From NCBI RefSeq assembly GCF_039522365.1, contig NZ_BAAADJ010000064.1, positions 265,882 to 329,881 of the forward strand: 64,000 nt of DNA, in the 5' to 3' direction. Both the position numbers and the translations under genes were made by a program. This document shows positions 18,357 through 27,555 of the stretch, piece after piece. The notes under the pieces are model-generated. The model did not search any database. It saw only the letters and a program-made list of their open reading frames with translations, and was not told the DNA's origin. Origin of the DNA: Bacillus carboniphilus. GTDB taxonomy: Bacteria > Bacillota > Bacilli > Bacillales > JC228. Each line of letters begins with the position of its first letter. The stretch's first letter is position 1.

Positions 18357-18509
18357 ATGATAAAATATTACTGTGATTTATGTCGGACGATTGTAGATGA
18401 ACCAACGATTTGTAAATCATGTGGGGGACTACATTTTATCGAGATCAAGTTTTCAGTTCATCAACAGCCTGATAAAGACAAGAAGTTAGATTTAGAAGAA
18501 AACGCATGA
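18357..18509 (+). CDS. Small zinc-ribbon protein, 50 residues
   Basis: The ORF encodes MIKYYCDLCRTIVDEPTICK and a C-terminal acidic tail. Two CxxC pairs (CDLC at 6-9, CKSC at 19-22) form a compact zinc knuckle. AAGAGGATGAGA lies before the ATG and a terminator follows. No close family recognised; a regulatory or nucleic-acid role is only a guess. Confidence 0.65.
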   Translation: MIKYYCDLCRTIVDEPTICKSCGGLHFIEIKFSVHQQPDKDKKLDLEENA

Positions 18510-18515
18510 TATTCT

Positions 18516-18545
18516 AAAGGGTTTGGAGTGCATCCAAACCCTTTT
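18516..18545 (+). terminator. Terminator after the zinc-ribbon gene
   Basis: The perfect stem AAAGGGTTTGG / CCAAACCCTTT has a seven-base loop and is followed by a short T run. Confidence 0.82.
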
Positions 18546-18569
18546 ACATAAAGAAAAGGAGTTGTCGAT

Positions 18570-19340
18570 ATGTTATTACCTTCTTTAAAACTAGAGGGGA
18601 AAAATGCAATAGTTACTGGTGCAGGTCGTGGAATAGGACGAGCCATTGCCATTGGCTACGCAGAAGCAGGGGCTAATGTAGCTCTACTTTCTAGAACGGA
18701 AGAAGATTTAAAAGAGGTAGCTGGACAGATTGAAGCGCTGGGTCAGAAAGCAATTATTATCCCCACAGACGTGACGGAAAGAAAGGCCGTTCAAAAGGCT
18801 ATTCAGACTGCTAATGATCAGTTAGGTTCTATCGATATTCTCGTGAATAACGCAGGAATGAATATCCGCTCCAAAGCTCTGGAGGTCACCGATGAAGAAT
18901 GGGAAACGATTATGCAGACAAACTTAAAGTCGGCTTTTATGTGTTCTCAAGAAGTGGGTAAAATAATGAAGGAGCAAAAGTCAGGAAAGATCATTACGAT
19001 TGCTTCGGTTGCGGGACATGTTGCTCTTAGAACAGGTGTAGTCTATGCAGCCACGAAAGCGGCACTCATTCAAATGACGAAGGTACTTGCTTTTGAATGG
19101 GGACAATATGGTATCAATGTAAATGCAATCGGGCCGTGGTACTTTAAAACCCCTTTAACAGAACCATTACTCAAGGATGAACAATATGTTAGTGATATTC
19201 TTGCTGTTACTCCTCTAAAACGAATTGGTGAATTACCAGAATTAGTGGGACCAGCCGTTTTCCTAGCTTCAGAAGGAGCCAATTACATATCCGGGCAGAC
19301 ATTATTTGTGGATGGTGGAATGACAATTCAAGGATTTTAA
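18570..19340 (+). CDS. SDR family oxidoreductase (FabG-like)
   Basis: This 256-residue short-chain dehydrogenase/reductase is NAD(P)-dependent. The cofactor motif TGAGRGIGRAIA, the NNAG motif in ILVNNAGMN, catalytic serine in IASVAG and the YxxxK pair in VYAATKAAL are all intact. A C-terminal SGQTLFVDGG is typical of the 3-oxoacyl-ACP reductase/gluconate dehydrogenase-like subgroup. The substrate cannot be told from sequence. It is monocistronic, with AAAGGAG before the ATG and a terminator after. Confidence 0.9.
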   Translation: MLLPSLKLEGKNAIVTGAGRGIGRAIAIGYAEAGANVALLSRTEEDLKEVAGQIEALGQKAIIIPTDVTERKAVQKAIQTANDQLGSIDILVNNAGMNIRSKALEVTDEEWETIMQTNLKSAFMCSQEVGKIMKEQKSGKIITIASVAGHVALRTGVVYAATKAALIQMTKVLAFEWGQYGINVNAIGPWYFKTPLTEPLLKDEQYVSDILAVTPLKRIGELPELVGPAVFLASEGANYISGQTLFVDGGMTIQGF

Positions 19341-19352
19341 ATGGTATATACA

Positions 19353-19390
19353 AAAAGGTTAGAAGTCGGGATAACTTCTAGCCTTTTTTC
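19353..19390 (+). terminator. SDR gene terminator
   Basis: GGTTAGAAGT pairs with ACTTCTAGCC around a short loop and is followed by TTTTTT. Confidence 0.85.
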
Positions 19391-19495
19391 TTTGACACTC
19401 TCCAATGTAAGAAGTCTCTGCATAATTATCTAATATTTGGAAATAGTAACTGGTACACAGGTGGACCTGTGTTTAGTTAGAAGGGATCAGATGCT

Positions 19496-20590
19496 ATGTC
19501 TAAAATACTATCGGTTGCAGAAGCGCATCCTCCTCATGTCATTAACCAAGAACAAGCCATTCATTTTGCAAGAGGGATGTTCCAGCATGCTTATAAAAAC
19601 ATTGATCGATTATTGGAAGCTTTTCAAAATGGTCAAATTGAAAAGAGACACTTTGTAAAAGACTTGGAATGGTATAAGGAGAAACGCACCTTCTCTGAAA
19701 AGAATAATGAATTTATACATGCAGCTGTTGAACTGGGGAGCCAAGCAATAACAAACTGTCTAACGAATCCAGATTTTCTAAAAAAAGATATTCCCTACCA
19801 TGAAATTGATATGATTATAACCATTTGTACAACAGGATTAGCGACGCCTAGTATTGAAGCAAGGATTATGAATCAACTCCCTTTTTCACCTCATACAAAA
19901 AGAGTGCCAATTTGGGGTTTGGGTTGTGCCGGTGGTGCAAGTGGACTAGCAAGAGCCCATGAATACTGTATGGCATACCCTGAAGCTAAGGTTTTAGTTT
20001 TAACCATAGAGCTTTGCAGTCTAACATTTCAACCAAATGATTTATCTAAAAGTAACTTAATAGGGACTTCTCTATTCGCAGATGGAGTCGCATGTGCTCT
20101 AGTTGTCGGAGAGCAGGTTTGCTTAGATGAATTTTGTAAAATGGCGGTTCTCCCAGAGATAGTCGGTGTCCAAACTACTTTAATGGAGGACTCACTTGAT
20201 GTAATGGGCTGGGAAGTGAAAAATGAGGGTCTTTATGTTGTGTTCTCAAAGAGCATACCTAACATTGTGCAAAAGTGGCTACGACCAAATATAGATAGCT
20301 TCCTACAAAAATATGATTTAGACCTACATAAAATCGAGCATTTTGTTGCACACCCAGGGGGCCGTAAAGTTTTGGAGGCTTACGAAGAAGCACTTTCTTT
20401 CGATCAAAGTAAAACGGCAGTATCCCGAGAGGTATTAAAAGAGTTTGGTAATATGTCTTCCGCTACTGTACTCTATGTCTTGAATCGAATCATGAATAGG
20501 GATACCCAGAGGAATCAATGGGGGATTGGGACTGCATTAGGGCCAGGTTTTAGCTCCGAATTACTATTATTAAAGTGGGTGGAGGTATGA
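19496..20590 (+). CDS. bcsA: Type III polyketide synthase (BcsA/BpsA)
   Basis: This is a chalcone synthase-like enzyme; in B. subtilis the ortholog makes alkylpyrones from long acyl-CoA and malonyl-CoA. The 364-residue protein has the catalytic cysteine (Cys144) in WGLGCAGGASGLARA, histidine in HFVAHPGG and asparagine in EFGNMSSATV, the complete Cys-His-Asn triad. The ATG is preceded by AGAAGGG. It overlaps the next gene by four bases (ATGA), so the two products are probably coupled. Confidence 0.95.
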   Translation: MSKILSVAEAHPPHVINQEQAIHFARGMFQHAYKNIDRLLEAFQNGQIEKRHFVKDLEWYKEKRTFSEKNNEFIHAAVELGSQAITNCLTNPDFLKKDIPYHEIDMIITICTTGLATPSIEARIMNQLPFSPHTKRVPIWGLGCAGGASGLARAHEYCMAYPEAKVLVLTIELCSLTFQPNDLSKSNLIGTSLFADGVACALVVGEQVCLDEFCKMAVLPEIVGVQTTLMEDSLDVMGWEVKNEGLYVVFSKSIPNIVQKWLRPNIDSFLQKYDLDLHKIEHFVAHPGGRKVLEAYEEALSFDQSKTAVSREVLKEFGNMSSATVLYVLNRIMNRDTQRNQWGIGTALGPGFSSELLLLKWVEV

Positions 20591-21153
20591 GTTTATTTTG
20601 GGCTGTGTTCGTTTTTTTGATTTTTCAACGCTTGGTTGAATTACGAATCGCCAAAAGAAATGAAATATGGATGAAGCAACAGGGGGCCATTGAGTTTGGA
20701 AAAGAACACTATGGATTGATGGTTGCCATGCACATTGCATTCTTTGTCTCACTGATGTTAGAAGTTATTTTATTCAAAGATACAGCAAATCAATATTGGC
20801 CAGTTATTCTGGGATTATTTATAATCACCCAAGCTTTTCGAGTTTGGATCATAAAGAGTTTACAACGGTATTGGAACACAAAGATACTAGTGATTCCAAA
20901 TGCGAAAGTAATCAAAAGTGGACCTTATCGTTGGATGAAGCACCCGAACTATTTGGTTGTAACTGTGGAGTTACTGCTGATTCCTCTCCTTTTTAATGCT
21001 TATTTAACCCTATGTCTTTTTTTTGTTTTGAACCAAATTATTCTTTCCATTCGAATTCCACAAGAAGAGGCGATTTTATCCCAATGGACTGAATATGGAA
21101 CAGAATTTGAAGAACATGCACGATTTATTCCTTCATTGAGTAAAAAAGAATAA
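20587..21153 (+). CDS. ypbQ: Isoprenylcysteine carboxyl methyltransferase-like membrane protein (YpbQ)
   Basis: This 188-residue integral membrane protein has four to five hydrophobic segments and the ICMT-family C-terminus (GPYRWMKHPNYLVV, then EEAILSQWTEYGTEFEEH). In B. subtilis the partner of the type III PKS (BpsB) methylates alkylpyrones. The ATG overlaps the bcsA stop as ATGA. GGAGG is only one base from this ATG, so initiation may rely on coupling; an in-frame GTG at 20575 is an alternative start. Confidence 0.88.
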   Translation: MSLFWAVFVFLIFQRLVELRIAKRNEIWMKQQGAIEFGKEHYGLMVAMHIAFFVSLMLEVILFKDTANQYWPVILGLFIITQAFRVWIIKSLQRYWNTKILVIPNAKVIKSGPYRWMKHPNYLVVTVELLLIPLLFNAYLTLCLFFVLNQIILSIRIPQEEAILSQWTEYGTEFEEHARFIPSLSKKE

Positions 21154-21161
21154 AAGACTAC

Positions 21162-21195
21162 AAAGCAGCTATTATGAAAACTAGCTGCTTTTTCT
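21162..21195 (+). terminator. bcsA-ypbQ terminator
   Basis: AAAGCAGCTA pairs with TAGCTGCTTT across a ten-base loop, then TTT. Confidence 0.83.
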
Positions 21196-21256
21196 ATTAG
21201 GATATTTTGTATACTTTGTTACTGTTAGACAATTGGATGGTTATATCAACAAAGGA

Positions 21257-21385
21257 AGTTGATTTCCGCTGCAGGTGCTTGCTTTCCGCGGGCGGTCCGG
21301 GAGCCTCCTCGTCGCTAACGCTCCTGCGGGGTCTCCCATGTCCCTTCCTCCCGCAGGAGTCAAGCACCTTCCGCTCCAATCAACT
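21257..21385. repeat. GC-rich interspersed palindromic repeat
   Basis: A 129-base element far richer in GC than its surroundings is bounded by AGTTGAT and ATCAACT. Nested inverted repeats include AGGTGCTTG / CAAGCACCT and CTCCTGCGGGG / CTCCCGCAGGAG-type arms. I recognise this TTTCCGCTGCAGGTGCTTG... sequence as a multi-copy intergenic element of many Bacillaceae. It encodes no transposase. It lies between the ypbQ terminator and dynA. Weak ORFs through it are not genes. Confidence 0.8.
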
Positions 21386-21529
21386 GTAGTTGAACGATAT
21401 GTGCAAGAAACAACACCCTTTACGAAAATGGGCTTCTTTTTAATGGGATCTATGTTAAATATCTTGGCACATCTTCTAATTTATGTGAGAATAAATAAGT
21501 AAAACTTATAGAAATCGGGAGACTTCGAG

Positions 21530-24500
21530 ATGAGAACTTCTGCGTATCAAACCAATTTGTTTTCACAATATTCCACTCCATTGGATCGCTTATCAAAATT
21601 AGCAATGGAGCAGCAAAATGAAAAAATGGTCTTTCAATTGAATGGTCTGATGGACCGTTTAGAGGATCAAAAATTATATATTGCCTTTTGTGGGCATTAT
21701 TCAGCAGGTAAGTCTAGCCTTTTAAATCAAATGTTTCATAAAAATATTCTTCCATCAAGCCCCATTCCAACTAGTGCAAATACTGTGAAAATGAGTAATG
21801 GGCAAGAAGAGAAGGCCATAATTAGTTATAAAAATGGATCAACTTTTGAGCAACAGCCTTTAGATTTTGATGAGGTCAAACGTTTATGTAAAAACGGTGA
21901 TGAGGTACTAGAAGTTGAGATTCAAACCCCTTATCCAGAACATGTACCTCATGATTTAGTATTTTTTGATACTCCGGGTATTGATTCAACGGATGATGCC
22001 CACCAGTTAGCAACTGAAGGAATGCTCCATTTAGCAGACCTTGTTTTTTATATGGTAGATTATCACCATGTACAATCTGATATCAATTTACAATTTATTA
22101 AACAGCTAAACAGACAAGGTAAGAAGGTATGTTTAATCGTCAACCAAATCGATAAGCATTCCGAAGATGAAATTCGTTTTGACGAGTTTAAGCAATCTAC
22201 GAGTAGGGCTTTCGAAAATGGTGGAGCTAAGCTAGAGCGGTTATTCTTTACATCTATAAAAGATATGGAACATCCTAACAATGAGTGGAACCAGCTTCAA
22301 ACATATTTGGAATCCATTGAAAGAGTAAAAGAAGAATGGCTTCTTAATAGTTTTCAATCAATTCTTATGCATTTAACCCAAGAATGGGAACAATACATTG
22401 ATTCAAGCTTCAATGAGCAGATTGAACCCTTACAAGCACAACTAGGTGGCAGCTCAGTCGAGCAGCTGAACAGTCAATTAGAAAAATTAAAACAACAATC
22501 TGAGCAATTAAAAGTAGAGAACAATGAAATTAGAAATAATTTTGAAACAAGTCTTTCTAAAATGCTTCATAACAGTTACTTGATGGACTTTGAAACAAGA
22601 GATCTTGCTAATTCTTACTTGGAATCATTACAAGATGGTTTTAAAGTGGGAATGTTGTTTTCAAAGAAAAAAACGCAGGAAGAGAAAGATCAGAGAGAAG
22701 AAGTTTTTTATAACAAATTAAAAGAGCAAGCCCAAACTCAATTTGAATGGCATTTGAAGCAATTAGCCCAATCAACCGTAACACATACGGCTGCGGACTC
22801 CACGGAGTTAAAAGCACTATCTCAACAGTTACACTGTGAACTCCCTAAAGAAGTTCTAATAGAAACGTATAAAGCAGGGGCTTCTTTAACAGGGCAGTAC
22901 CTTCTACAGTACTCACGTGACTTGGAAAATGAAGTGAAGAAAATTGTACAAAAGGAAGCTAGAAGGTTCATAGAACAATTACTCAAGTATCAAGAAGAAA
23001 AGAATAAGACAAAGAACAGTGAAATCCAGAAGGAAATAAAACAAATAACTGAAGAGTTGAATTTGCTTTCAAAAATTGAAAAGATCCAAGAGAAAAAATC
23101 CGCACTGGTATGGCAATGGCAAAATGAAATGGAAACGACCAGTGAGATGGATGAACAAACATGGGACCAGTCTAAAGAATTGGTTCGTACTTGGTTGGTC
23201 CAGCATCAAAGTCAACAAAAAGTAGTTACAACTCATGAAAAGAAAACGGAAATCACAGATAAAACTGTAGAACAAGTAACAGAAGCTAACAGATCAGATA
23301 AAGCTGTGGAAACAACAAAAAATGATTCTTCGTTACATGAGGTTGCAGAAATTTTCAGGCAATTACCGTCACTACAAAAAGTGGCTGATTCTATTCAGAA
23401 TAAGGCGAATCGATTGGATTCACATACATTCACAGTCACTCTTTTTGGAGCGTTTAGTGCAGGGAAATCTTCCTTTATTAACGGATTATTAGGCGAGAAG
23501 ATATTGCCTTCCTCTCCAAATCCGATGACGGCTGCACTTACTGAGATAAAGGCACCTCCAACAAAAGAAGAACACCTATCATTACGTGTACATTACAAAA
23601 CAGACGCAGAAATGGTAGAAGAATTAAGTGATCTTATCCAAATAGAAGGAGAAGTTACGACAGAAACCATTTGGAAAAGCGCTAGTAAAACTCAAACAGG
23701 GCAACAGCATCCATTCCTAAAGGCTTTTGTAAAAGGCTATGAGGAAAGGAAAGATAAGCTTGGGAATATTGAGTCTTCAACGTTTGATCAATTGCCGATG
23801 CTTGCAGCAGAAGAATCTGTGTCCTGTTTTATTAAAAGAATTGAGTTATTCCTAGATCATCCTTTGACCAATTTAGGCATGACTTTAGTAGATACACCGG
23901 GATCCGATTCATTAAATACACGACACACCGGTGTTGCCTTTGAGCACATTAAAAATTCAGATGCCATTATATATGTAACCTATTACCACCACGCATTCGG
24001 AAAGGCAGACCGTGAATTTTTAATCCAGCTAGGGCGAGTAAAGGATGCTTTTAGCCTTGATAAAATGTTTTTCGTGGTAAATGCTGCGGACCTAGCAGAC
24101 AGTGAAGAAGAGCGTGAAGAGGTAGTTGACTACGTAAAAGATCAACTTTTAGGTTATGGCTTACGTCATCCTAGACTTTTCCCGGTTTCAAGTTTAAACC
24201 GACTCATGAATCAAACCAATGAGGACTCTGCAAAAGTTTGGGATGGATTCAATAAGTTTGAAGACTCCTTTCTCCCATTCGTTGAGCATGACCTGAAACA
24301 AGTAACAAGACAGAGTGCATGGAAAGAAGTTGAACGAGGAATCAACATTTTGCAGTCATATGTGGATCTGCAAAATAAGAGTGAACTTGAGAAAGAAGAA
24401 GCGAAACGAAATCTTCAAGATCAAGAAGCGAATATTATTGAGAAGCTTAAGATTACGGACTTCAAATTATATGAATCTAGGTTAGAACAAGAAACGCGCG

Positions 24501-25144
24501 AGCTGGTTCATTATGTAAAAGAACGTGTTCGGTTACGTGCTCGAGATTTCTTTAAAGAATCTTTCCATCCATCTCGCCTGCAAGATGATTCTGGGAAAGT
24601 GAAGGAAAAACTTCAACAAGCGCTACAAGAGTGGTTAGAGTTGATGAGCTTTGATTTGATTCAAGAATTACGAGCAACCTCATTGCGTCTAGAAGTATTT
24701 GTAAATCAATTAAAAGATGATTACTATCGGGAAGTCGGCCAACGCATTAGGCAAGTCATAGATATTCCGTTCGCTGAACCCGAGGAAGTTAAAATTGATA
24801 CGCCTGATATTACTAGCTTACAGAATAATTTAAGTTCTGTTTCGTTTCAGTCAGCGTTACAAGTATATAAAAATGCAAAATCGTTTTTTGAAAAAAATGA
24901 AAAAGAAAAGATGTTAGAAAGGTTACTTGAAATGATCCAACAACCTTTAACAGAGTATTCGCTTGAAAAAGAGTCAGAGCTTTTCAGTCAATATAGTCAG
25001 CAACTTTTAAATGGACTTTCGCATATATCTTCAGCTATGGAAGAAGAAGCAAAGCAATATATAGCGGGACAGATTGAAGCGTTAAGTTCCGATGGAGATG
25101 TGAGACAGGAACAGCTATTGGAACAATTAAGAAACTTGAGCTGA
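21530..25144 (+). CDS. dynA: Two-headed bacterial dynamin DynA
   Basis: DynA is a membrane-tethering and fusing dynamin that protects against membrane stress, pores and phage. The 1204-residue protein is an internal fusion of two dynamin units. The first P-loop is GHYSAGKSS (Gly55-Ser62), with DTPGIDSTDD as switch II. The second P-loop is GAFSAGKSS at about 640, with DTPGSDSLNT. Each GTPase is followed by long helical stalk regions. Both heads look intact. The fused form matches B. subtilis DynA (YpbR). Confidence 0.96.
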   Translation: MRTSAYQTNLFSQYSTPLDRLSKLAMEQQNEKMVFQLNGLMDRLEDQKLYIAFCGHYSAGKSSLLNQMFHKNILPSSPIPTSANTVKMSNGQEEKAIISYKNGSTFEQQPLDFDEVKRLCKNGDEVLEVEIQTPYPEHVPHDLVFFDTPGIDSTDDAHQLATEGMLHLADLVFYMVDYHHVQSDINLQFIKQLNRQGKKVCLIVNQIDKHSEDEIRFDEFKQSTSRAFENGGAKLERLFFTSIKDMEHPNNEWNQLQTYLESIERVKEEWLLNSFQSILMHLTQEWEQYIDSSFNEQIEPLQAQLGGSSVEQLNSQLEKLKQQSEQLKVENNEIRNNFETSLSKMLHNSYLMDFETRDLANSYLESLQDGFKVGMLFSKKKTQEEKDQREEVFYNKLKEQAQTQFEWHLKQLAQSTVTHTAADSTELKALSQQLHCELPKEVLIETYKAGASLTGQYLLQYSRDLENEVKKIVQKEARRFIEQLLKYQEEKNKTKNSEIQKEIKQITEELNLLSKIEKIQEKKSALVWQWQNEMETTSEMDEQTWDQSKELVRTWLVQHQSQQKVVTTHEKKTEITDKTVEQVTEANRSDKAVETTKNDSSLHEVAEIFRQLPSLQKVADSIQNKANRLDSHTFTVTLFGAFSAGKSSFINGLLGEKILPSSPNPMTAALTEIKAPPTKEEHLSLRVHYKTDAEMVEELSDLIQIEGEVTTETIWKSASKTQTGQQHPFLKAFVKGYEERKDKLGNIESSTFDQLPMLAAEESVSCFIKRIELFLDHPLTNLGMTLVDTPGSDSLNTRHTGVAFEHIKNSDAIIYVTYYHHAFGKADREFLIQLGRVKDAFSLDKMFFVVNAADLADSEEEREEVVDYVKDQLLGYGLRHPRLFPVSSLNRLMNQTNEDSAKVWDGFNKFEDSFLPFVEHDLKQVTRQSAWKEVERGINILQSYVDLQNKSELEKEEAKRNLQDQEANIIEKLKITDFKLYESRLEQETRELVHYVKERVRLRARDFFKESFHPSRLQDDSGKVKEKLQQALQEWLELMSFDLIQELRATSLRLEVFVNQLKDDYYREVGQRIRQVIDIPFAEPEEVKIDTPDITSLQNNLSSVSFQSALQVYKNAKSFFEKNEKEKMLERLLEMIQQPLTEYSLEKESELFSQYSQQLLNGLSHISSAMEEEAKQYIAGQIEALSSDGDVRQEQLLEQLRNLS

Positions 25145-25166
25145 GGGGAAAAGGAGTGGAGTGCTA

Positions 25167-26027
25167 ATGATTCAAAAATCATCTAATCTATTTGTGGAAG
25201 CAAGAGATTTGTTTAAAATGATAGAAAATCAAGAGTCTATTACGGTTTTAGATTGTCGTTTTGATTTAAAAGACCCGGAAGCCGGTAAAGCATGGTTTCG
25301 TGAATCCCATATTCTTCATGCACAGTATATGGACCTTGAACAAGACCTATCAGGGAAAGTAGAAAAGCATGGGGGCAGGCACCCACTCCCTTCCGTTAGC
25401 GAGCTAGAGGAACTGTTTCAAATTAAGGGTGTATCAAAGGACAAACCTGTAGTTGTGTATGATCAAGGTAAGGCACCCTTCGCAGCTCGTTGTTATTGGA
25501 CATTAAAGTTTCTCGGCCATCCAAATGTATACATCTTACAAGGGGGCTATACAGATTGGATCCAGGAACAATACCCAATAACAGGTCAACCAACTGCCGT
25601 CTCAAGAGGAGATTTTACTGCTCATATTCAAAAAGAAATGGTTGCGAACTATGAGGATGTTAAAAGCCTAATCGAAACAAATTCAGGAGTCTTGGTAGAT
25701 TCTAGAGAGCTCGTGCGCTACCAAGGGAAGGAAGAACCCATTGATAAAAAGGCAGGAAGAATACCATCGTCACATCATTATTTTTGGTTAGATGTATTTA
25801 CTGGTAATCGTTACAAATCGAGCGATGACTTAATTCAACAGTATCAGGCAATTCAGCAGGATCAACCGATTGTGGTTTATTGTGGTAGTGGTGTTACAGC
25901 TGCTCCAAATGTTGTAGCACTGTACCATGCAGGCTATAAACATGTTAAACTGTATATTGGTAGTTTTAGTGATTGGATCTCATATGAAGACTCAATCATT
26001 GCTACTGGGGATAAGAATCTAAAATAA
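25167..26027 (+). CDS. Tandem-rhodanese sulfurtransferase
   Basis: This 286-residue protein has two rhodanese domains, like thiosulfate/3-mercaptopyruvate sulfurtransferases. The N-terminal domain (about 5-130) contains HIPGA-like HILHAQYMDLEQDL and lacks a catalytic cysteine (VVYDQGKAPFA). The C-terminal domain has the active-site cysteine in VVYCGSGVTAAPN (residue 239). The loop CGSGVT resembles mercaptopyruvate enzymes more than thiosulfate ones, which is inference. GTG at 25161 is an alternative start; AAGGAG spacing favours 25167. Confidence 0.9.
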   Translation: MIQKSSNLFVEARDLFKMIENQESITVLDCRFDLKDPEAGKAWFRESHILHAQYMDLEQDLSGKVEKHGGRHPLPSVSELEELFQIKGVSKDKPVVVYDQGKAPFAARCYWTLKFLGHPNVYILQGGYTDWIQEQYPITGQPTAVSRGDFTAHIQKEMVANYEDVKSLIETNSGVLVDSRELVRYQGKEEPIDKKAGRIPSSHHYFWLDVFTGNRYKSSDDLIQQYQAIQQDQPIVVYCGSGVTAAPNVVALYHAGYKHVKLYIGSFSDWISYEDSIIATGDKNLK

Positions 26028-26039
26028 AGGTGTGTAACG

Positions 26040-26930
26040 ATGAGCAAGCAACGACTTTTAATTGTAGATGGAATGGCATTATTATTTCGTTCATTTTTTG
26101 CAACTTCTGTTTTTAATCAATATTTCTTTAACGAAAGAGGAATCCCTACAAATGCTGTAAGTGGTTTTGTTAAACACGTTAAAGCAGCAATTAGCCAATT
26201 TAATCCTAGTCATGTATCGATTTGCTGGGATACACCTAGTAAGACATTTAGACATGACTTGTATACAGAATACAAGGGAAATCGCTCTGCACCGCCTGAA
26301 GAAATGGTTCCGCAGTTTGATTTAGCTCAGCAAGTTGCTGACCAACTTGGTTTCCATAACATTAAGGTTGAGGGTTATGAAGCGGACGATTGTATTGGAG
26401 CTTTAGCAACTATGTATCGCGACCAATGTGAAGTCCATGTTGTAACGGGGGATAAGGATTTACTTCAACTTTTACATGATGATGTAGAAATACATCTTCT
26501 TCAAAAGGGAATTGGTTCCTATGACAGATGGACAAAAGCGAGGTTCTTAGAGGAAATGACTTTACATCCAGACCAATGGTCACAAGTAAAAGCCTTTATG
26601 GGTGATCCTAGTGATGGATATCCGGGTGTAAAAGGAATTGGAGAGAAAACAGCGCTTAAGATTATGACCACTTATGGGTCCATTGAAGCTGTATTAGAAA
26701 ATTTAGATAAACTGACTCCTTCTTGGAAAAAGAAGATTGAGGCAGACCGTGAACAACTTCTCTTGTCTTATGAGTTAGCGAAGATTAACTGTGAAGTACC
26801 ATTAACGTGTGAGCTTGAACAATTATTGTACGAGTTAAACAATGAGCAGTGGCGAGCAACCTTAACGACATTTGATATTAGAGGTATTTCTGCGCTATTG
26901 ACCCAGATAGAAGAAGAGTTTGCGGGATAA
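26040..26930 (+). CDS. ypcP: 5'-3' exonuclease YpcP
   Basis: This FEN-like 5' nuclease corresponds to the free-standing N-terminal domain of DNA polymerase I and removes RNA primers and flaps. The 296-residue protein has the acidic metal site in VDGMALLFR, YEADDCIGALA and TGDKDLLQLL, and the helix-hairpin-helix PGVKGIGEKTALKI. It lies 12 bases after the rhodanese gene and ends with a strong terminator. Confidence 0.93.
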   Translation: MSKQRLLIVDGMALLFRSFFATSVFNQYFFNERGIPTNAVSGFVKHVKAAISQFNPSHVSICWDTPSKTFRHDLYTEYKGNRSAPPEEMVPQFDLAQQVADQLGFHNIKVEGYEADDCIGALATMYRDQCEVHVVTGDKDLLQLLHDDVEIHLLQKGIGSYDRWTKARFLEEMTLHPDQWSQVKAFMGDPSDGYPGVKGIGEKTALKIMTTYGSIEAVLENLDKLTPSWKKKIEADREQLLLSYELAKINCEVPLTCELEQLLYELNNEQWRATLTTFDIRGISALLTQIEEEFAG

Positions 26931-26940
26931 GAATAAGATG

Positions 26941-26973
26941 AAAAGGACCTTTAGTGTAAAGGTCCTTCTTTTA
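26941..26973 (+). terminator. ypcP terminator
   Basis: AAGGACCTTT pairs with AAAGGTCCTT (five-base loop), followed by a T-rich tract. Confidence 0.85.
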
Positions 26974-26987
26974 TTTTGAGGGATTTA

Positions 26988-27122
26988 TTAAATTTTAGTA
27001 TTGCTTCTTCTAGCTCTATCTTCTAGCTTACTTTTAGGGTTTTCTGAAGCATCTTGACCATATCCTTGAGGGTTCACTCCAGGGGCAGCCTTACCTCGAT
27101 TTCGATTATTGTTTTTACTCAT
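26988..27122 (-). CDS. sspL: Small acid-soluble spore protein L
   Basis: The 44-residue product begins MSKNNNRNRGKAAPGVNPQG and ends SKLEDRARRSNTKI, matching the SspL pattern (GGVTPQG... and LEERAKKSNTK in B. subtilis). It was found by reading the minus strand. GGAGGTGA lies eight bases before the ATG. Forespore expression is expected from the family. It sits next to ypcP, in the B. subtilis neighbourhood. Confidence 0.88.
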   Translation of the reverse strand: MSKNNNRNRGKAAPGVNPQGYGQDASENPKSKLEDRARRSNTKI

Positions 27123-27250
27123 ATCGTCTCACCTCCAGCCCTAGTTTGTCCAAATTGACGAAATGTATCGATTATTGTCGTAAATGCATCGCAATTTTGC
27201 TTTGAATACAGTACAATAAAAGTAACATTTCAAAAAAATGGTGAGTGCTA

Positions 27251-27517
27251 GTGAAAACAGTTGGAGATTATATATCATTCCTTGAAGAGAAGGGTTTTAA
27301 ACTCGGTGAAGATGCCATTTCCTTTATTTTCTTTGGTAAACAATTTACAAAGGCATCAGACCAACTAGTCATTTGGGCTATTGAGTGGACATTAAAGATT
27401 AAACAAAACTTTGATGGTAGTTTTTATTTGCTTTTATTAGAACGGATAGTAGAAGAAAATATTCAAACAAAGCGTGAATTACTTTCATTTTTAGACCGAA
27501 CCGGCTTAAGTGCGTAA
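27251..27517 (+). CDS. Small conserved protein, probably DUF6123
   Basis: This 88-residue product (MKTVGDYISFLEEKGFKLGE) is helical and cytoplasmic. The ORF is open to a GTG at 27245, but GGTGAG spacing favours GTG at 27251. It resembles, from memory, the DUF6123 family found near ypcP in Bacillus. No function is known. A strong bidirectional terminator follows. Confidence 0.68.
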   Translation: MKTVGDYISFLEEKGFKLGEDAISFIFFGKQFTKASDQLVIWAIEWTLKIKQNFDGSFYLLLLERIVEENIQTKRELLSFLDRTGLSA

Positions 27518-27520
27518 AAG

Positions 27521-27555
27521 AAAAGTCCACCTCATAGACCGAGGTGGACTTTTTC
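27521..27555. terminator. Bidirectional terminator
   Basis: The perfect stem AAAAGTCCACCTC / GAGGTGGACTTTT has a seven-base loop, with A run on the left and T run on the right. It lies between convergent genes. Confidence 0.9.

Noticed and set aside
21207..21502. Several short ORFs crossing or following the GC-rich repeat, one ending in a hydrophobic GFFLMGSMLNILAHLL stretch
   Set aside because: They run through a palindromic repeat and lack ribosome binding sites. The last could be the tail of a lost small gene, but nothing supports it.
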